Made by a program: the position numbers and the translations under genes
The notes under the pieces: model-generated
What the model was told of the DNA's origin: nothing
Databases searched by the model: none
What the model saw: the letters and a program-made list of their open reading frames with translations, nothing else
In this document: piece by piece, positions 59,434-64,000 of the stretch
How the letters are laid out: every line of letters begins with the position of its first letter
Numbering within the stretch: position 1 is the stretch's first letter
DNA from: JAVBRA01 sp031548435
GTDB taxonomy: Bacteria > Bacteroidota > Bacteroidia > Bacteroidales > Rikenellaceae
Direction of reading: 5' to 3'
DNA length: 64,000 nucleotides
NCBI GenBank assembly: GCA_031548435.1
Contig: JAVBRA010000014.1
Coordinates: 1-64,000, forward strand

Positions 59434-61248
59434 ATGAAACTCAGAAGCGACATATCGACCAGCGGCCGCAAAATGGCCGGAGCCCGTGCCCTGTGGCGCG
59501 CCAATGGCATGAAGGACAGTCAGTTCGGAAAACCTGTGATAGCCATCGTCAACTCGTTCACGCAGTTTGTTCCCGGCCACGTGCATCTGCACGAAATCGG
59601 CCAGAAAGTCAAGGCGTGGATCGAGCAGGAAGGATGCTTCGCCGCCGAGTTCGACACCATCGCCATCGACGACGGCATCGCCATGGGGCATCCCGGCATG
59701 CTTTACTCGCTGCCCTCGCGCGAGGTGATCGCCGACAGCATCGAGTACATGTGCAACGCCCACTGCGTCGACGCCATGGTGTGCATCTCGAACTGCGACA
59801 AGGTGACCCCCGGCATGATGATGGCCGCCATGCGCCTGAACATCCCGGCCATCTTCGTTTCCGGCGGCCCGATGGAAGCCGGCCGCGTCGAAGGCAAAGA
59901 CTACGACCTGATCGACGTGATGGTCAAGGGCGCCGACCCGGAAGTGTCGGACGAGATGCTCGACAAGATCGAAAAAGGGGCATGCCCCACCTGCGGCTCG
60001 TGCTCGGGGATGTTCACCGCCAATTCGATGAACTGCCTGGCCGAAGCGCTGGGCCTGGCCCTGCCCGGCAACGGCACGGTGCTCGCCACGCACGCGAACC
60101 GCAACGAATTGTTCCGGCGCGCCGCCAAGTTGATCGTCAAAAACGCTTACGAATATTACGAAAAAGGCAACGACGGCGTACTGCCGCGCTCGATCGCCGA
60201 TCATCGCGCTTTCAGCAACGCCATGTCGCTCGATATCGCCATGGGCGGGTCGACCAACACGGTGCTGCACCTGCTGGCCATCGCTTACGAGGCAGGGGTC
60301 AACTTCACGATGAGCGATATCGATAAATTGTCCCGGAAAATCCCGGTGCTGTGCAAGGTGGCGCCCAATTACCATTACCACATCCAGGACGTCAACCGCG
60401 CCGGGGGCATCATCTCGATTCTGGCCGAACTTGAAAAAGGCGGCCTGATCGACGGCTCGGCCAAACGAGTCGACGCCCCGTCGCTGAAAGATGTTCTGAA
60501 AGAATACGATATTACAAGCCCGGATGCGTCGGACTACGCCCGCAAGATCTATCTTTCGGCTCCGGCCGGCCGGTTCAATCTGGAACTCGCCTCGCAGGAC
60601 ACCTATTACCCCTCGCCCGACGACGACCGCGAAAAAGGCTGCATCCGTTCGGTGGCGCACGCCTACTCGAAAGACGGCGGACTGGCCGTGCTGTTCGGCA
60701 ACATCGCCGACAAGGGGTGCATCGTCAAGACGGCCGGGGTCGACGAGTCGATCCTTCATTTCGAGGGCACGGTGCGCGTGTTCGACTCGCAGGATGAAGC
60801 CGCGGCAGGAATCCTGGGCGGCAGGGTCAACGCGGGCGACATCGTGGTGATCCGCTACGAAGGGCCCAAAGGCGGCCCGGGCATGCAGGAGATGCTTTAC
60901 CCCACGTCATACCTCAAAACGGTGAAGCTCGACAAGGTCTGCGCACTGCTCACCGATGGGCGTTTCTCGGGCGGAACGTCGGGCCTGTCGATCGGGCACG
61001 TGTCGCCCGAGGCGGCGGCCGGCGGGGCGATCGGTCTGCTGGAAGACGGCGACCGGATCGTCATCGACATCCCCACGCGCCGCATCAACGTCGAGCTGAC
61101 CAACGTCCAGTTGGACGCCCGCAAACAAAAAACGCTGGCCGCAGGCGGGTTCGTCCCCAAACGCGAGCGGGTGGTGAGCAAAGCGCTGAGGGCCTACGCC
61201 TCGATGGTGGCCTCGGCCGACCTGGGCGGCGTGCGGATCGTGGAGTAA
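59434..61248 (+). CDS. ilvD: Dihydroxy-acid dehydratase
   Basis: A 604-residue iron-sulfur enzyme that makes 2-ketoisovalerate and 2-keto-3-methylvalerate for Val, Leu and Ile. Cluster cysteines are in CISNCDKVTPGM and CPTCGSCSGMFTANSM; TDGRFSGGTSGLSIGHVSPE (about 508-527) is the C-terminal hallmark. ATG at 59434 (MKLRSDISTSGRKMAGARAL) is the family start. It leads a biosynthetic operon; ilvB begins 108 bases on. Confidence 0.97.
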   Translation: MKLRSDISTSGRKMAGARALWRANGMKDSQFGKPVIAIVNSFTQFVPGHVHLHEIGQKVKAWIEQEGCFAAEFDTIAIDDGIAMGHPGMLYSLPSREVIADSIEYMCNAHCVDAMVCISNCDKVTPGMMMAAMRLNIPAIFVSGGPMEAGRVEGKDYDLIDVMVKGADPEVSDEMLDKIEKGACPTCGSCSGMFTANSMNCLAEALGLALPGNGTVLATHANRNELFRRAAKLIVKNAYEYYEKGNDGVLPRSIADHRAFSNAMSLDIAMGGSTNTVLHLLAIAYEAGVNFTMSDIDKLSRKIPVLCKVAPNYHYHIQDVNRAGGIISILAELEKGGLIDGSAKRVDAPSLKDVLKEYDITSPDASDYARKIYLSAPAGRFNLELASQDTYYPSPDDDREKGCIRSVAHAYSKDGGLAVLFGNIADKGCIVKTAGVDESILHFEGTVRVFDSQDEAAAGILGGRVNAGDIVVIRYEGPKGGPGMQEMLYPTSYLKTVKLDKVCALLTDGRFSGGTSGLSIGHVSPEAAAGGAIGLLEDGDRIVIDIPTRRINVELTNVQLDARKQKTLAAGGFVPKRERVVSKALRAYASMVASADLGGVRIVE

Positions 61249-61356
61249 ATTATCCGCGCATACTTAAAATTCTGATGCGCTCTCCTCATAACCGGGAGCA
61301 ATGCAAATGAGATTCAAAAAAAGGCTATTGCGAAGCCAACATAGAATAGAAGCGAT

Positions 61357-63045
<1,689 letters not shown>

Positions 63046-63573
63046 ATGGCGACGACTATGGAAACCAGAGAATACATCATATCGGCCTTCACCGAAAACC
63101 GCGCGGGGGTGCTCAACCGCATCACCGCCCTGTTCCTGCGGCGCAAGATCAACATCGAGAGCCTGAAAGTGTCCGAGACGCCCATCAAAGGCATCAGCGC
63201 CTTCACCATCGTGGCGCACACCACCGACCAGATTGTCGAGAAGCTGGTCAAACAGATGGAGCGCATTGTGGACGTCATCAAGGCCGAATACTACACTCCC
63301 GAAAGCCTGATCGTGCACCAGATCGCCCTCTATAAAACAGGAAAGGATGCGCTCGAAGGCGACAATGTGGAGCTGATCACCCGCCGCCACAACGCCCGCC
63401 TGGTCGAGGTGTCGGACAACTATGCGGTGTTCGAGAAAACCGGCTATAAAAACGAGATCGACGCGTTGCGCGACGAGCTGAAGAACCGCAACCTGCTGTT
63501 GCAGTTCACCTCCTCGGGGGCGGTGGTGCTTCACCACGAATCGCTTGAGGAACGGCTGAAGGGCGTGTTTTAG
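63046..63573 (+). CDS. ilvN: Acetolactate synthase, small (regulatory) subunit
   Basis: A 175-residue protein. An N-terminal ACT domain (about 8-80: EYIISAFTENRAGVLNRITA) binds valine in related enzymes and gives feedback control; the C-terminal part (about 85-170) contacts the large subunit. Start at 63046 directly after the ilvB stop; ATG at 63058 is possible. Full regulation by Val is inferred from the family. Confidence 0.93.
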   Translation: MATTMETREYIISAFTENRAGVLNRITALFLRRKINIESLKVSETPIKGISAFTIVAHTTDQIVEKLVKQMERIVDVIKAEYYTPESLIVHQIALYKTGKDALEGDNVELITRRHNARLVEVSDNYAVFEKTGYKNEIDALRDELKNRNLLLQFTSSGAVVLHHESLEERLKGVF

Positions 63574-63638
63574 GGCCGCCCTTGCAACGGGGCCGGGGGA
63601 AAAGTGGACGGCACAAGGGGATAATCCTGAAAAAACCG

Positions 63639-63646
63639 TACCTTTG
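63639..63646 (+). promoter_or_regulatory. -7 promoter element of ilvC
   Basis: TACCTTTG, 41 bases before the ilvC ATG, so ilvC may be expressed separately from ilvDBN. No TTG at the expected spacing. Confidence 0.6.
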
Positions 63647-63687
63647 CGCTTTCGATTGAAAACAAACACATAATTATATACGGAAAA

Positions 63688-64000
63688 ATGGCAAAGATGA
63701 ATTTTGGAGGAGTGGAAGAAAACGTAGTGACTCGCGAAGAGTTTCCGCTCAACAAAGCGCTCGAAACGCTTAAAAACGAAACAATCGCAGTGTTGGGATA
63801 CGGCGTCCAGGGGCCGGGCCAGGCATTGAATATGCGCGACAACGGCTTCAATGTGATCGTTGGCCAGCGCAAAGGTTCCAAAACCTGGGACAAGGCCGTG
63901 GCCGACGGATGGGTTCCCGGCGAAACGCTGTTCGAGATAGAAGAAGCCTGCGCAAAGGGCACGATCCTGCAGTTCCTGCTCTCGGATGCAGGCCAGATCG
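63688..64000 (+). CDS. ilvC: Ketol-acid reductoisomerase, N-terminal part (runs off the window)
   Basis: About 104 codons are visible. After MAKMNFGGVEENVVTREEF the dinucleotide-binding block VLGYGVQGPGQALNMRDNGF (about residues 37-56) and VIVGQRKGSKTWDKAVADGW show a Rossmann domain of ketol-acid reductoisomerase. It catalyses the step between acetolactate synthase and IlvD. In Bacteroides an acyl-ACP thioesterase gene often sits between ilvN and ilvC; here there is only a promoter. Confidence 0.95.
   Translation, partial: MAKMNFGGVEENVVTREEFPLNKALETLKNETIAVLGYGVQGPGQALNMRDNGFNVIVGQRKGSKTWDKAVADGWVPGETLFEIEEACAKGTILQFLLSDAGQI

Overview
The window comes from a G+C-rich member of the Bacteroidetes, most likely Rikenellaceae (Alistipes-like). 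Evidence: genes start without Shine-Dalgarno-like sites but carry the Bacteroidetes promoter signature (TTG, 19-20 bases, TAnnTTTG); there are families largely confined to the phylum (DUF4270, DUF5606, DUF3098, HU-CCDC81, BACON); and there is a cysteate synthase, which fits the sulfonolipid chemistry known in Alistipes. Codon use is strongly G/C-ending. The genus is an inference.

Layout. 0-4.3 kb: end of an IS481-type element, a MORN-repeat exported protein, two L,D-transpeptidase-type proteins, then a decayed stretch next to tRNA-Asn with a second, degenerate copy of the tRNA 3' end. 4.3-6.5 kb: pdxB and a polyprenyl diphosphate synthase. 6.9-13.1 kb: co-directional YfhO-like membrane protein, ftsX, DUF3098, uppP, truB, queA. 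13.2-20.3 kb: a GlgA-like protein with only the N-terminal domain, a DUF4270 lipoprotein, topA, mnmA, SRP RNA on the opposite strand, mltG. 20.4-29.3 kb: a FISUMP-like relic, a methyltransferase, serine deaminase, an HU-like membrane protein, a 244-bp non-autonomous element, a YgiQ radical SAM protein, glycyl-tRNA synthetase, ruvX, def, yqgE. 29.3-37.9 kb: an LTA-synthase-like sulfatase, a thioredoxin-fold relic, and a complete His-rich heavy-metal RND efflux operon (small His/Cys protein, adaptor, pump, TolC). 38-40.2 kb: acyl-CoA synthetase-type ligase with its XRE-cupin regulator.

40.6-47.4 kb is the most unusual stretch: an intact, co-directional set of phage-like virion genes (ClpP-type head protease, capsid, possible tail-tube-like protein, portal, adaptor, fibre-like proteins, a BACON-domain protein) with no recognisable terminase, tape measure, integrase, lysis or replication gene. 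It starts at a point where strand composition switches from G>C to C>G on the + strand, which suggests replication forks meeting (terminus-like). An 850-bp non-coding insert inside it holds two kinds of dispersed repeat and a run of DnaA-box-like 9-mers.

47.5-64 kb: panC-panD-EamA, DUF5606, DUF488, alkaline phosphatase, a GH89 alpha-N-acetylglucosaminidase lipoprotein, a DUF3239-like protein, cysteate synthase, nadC, a TlpA-type thioredoxin, then the branched-chain amino acid genes ilvD-ilvB-ilvN and the start of ilvC, cut by the window end. Pantothenate genes and ilv genes share 2-ketoisovalerate metabolism; PdxB feeds PLP to the serine deaminase-unrelated PLP enzymes such as cysteate synthase (inference).
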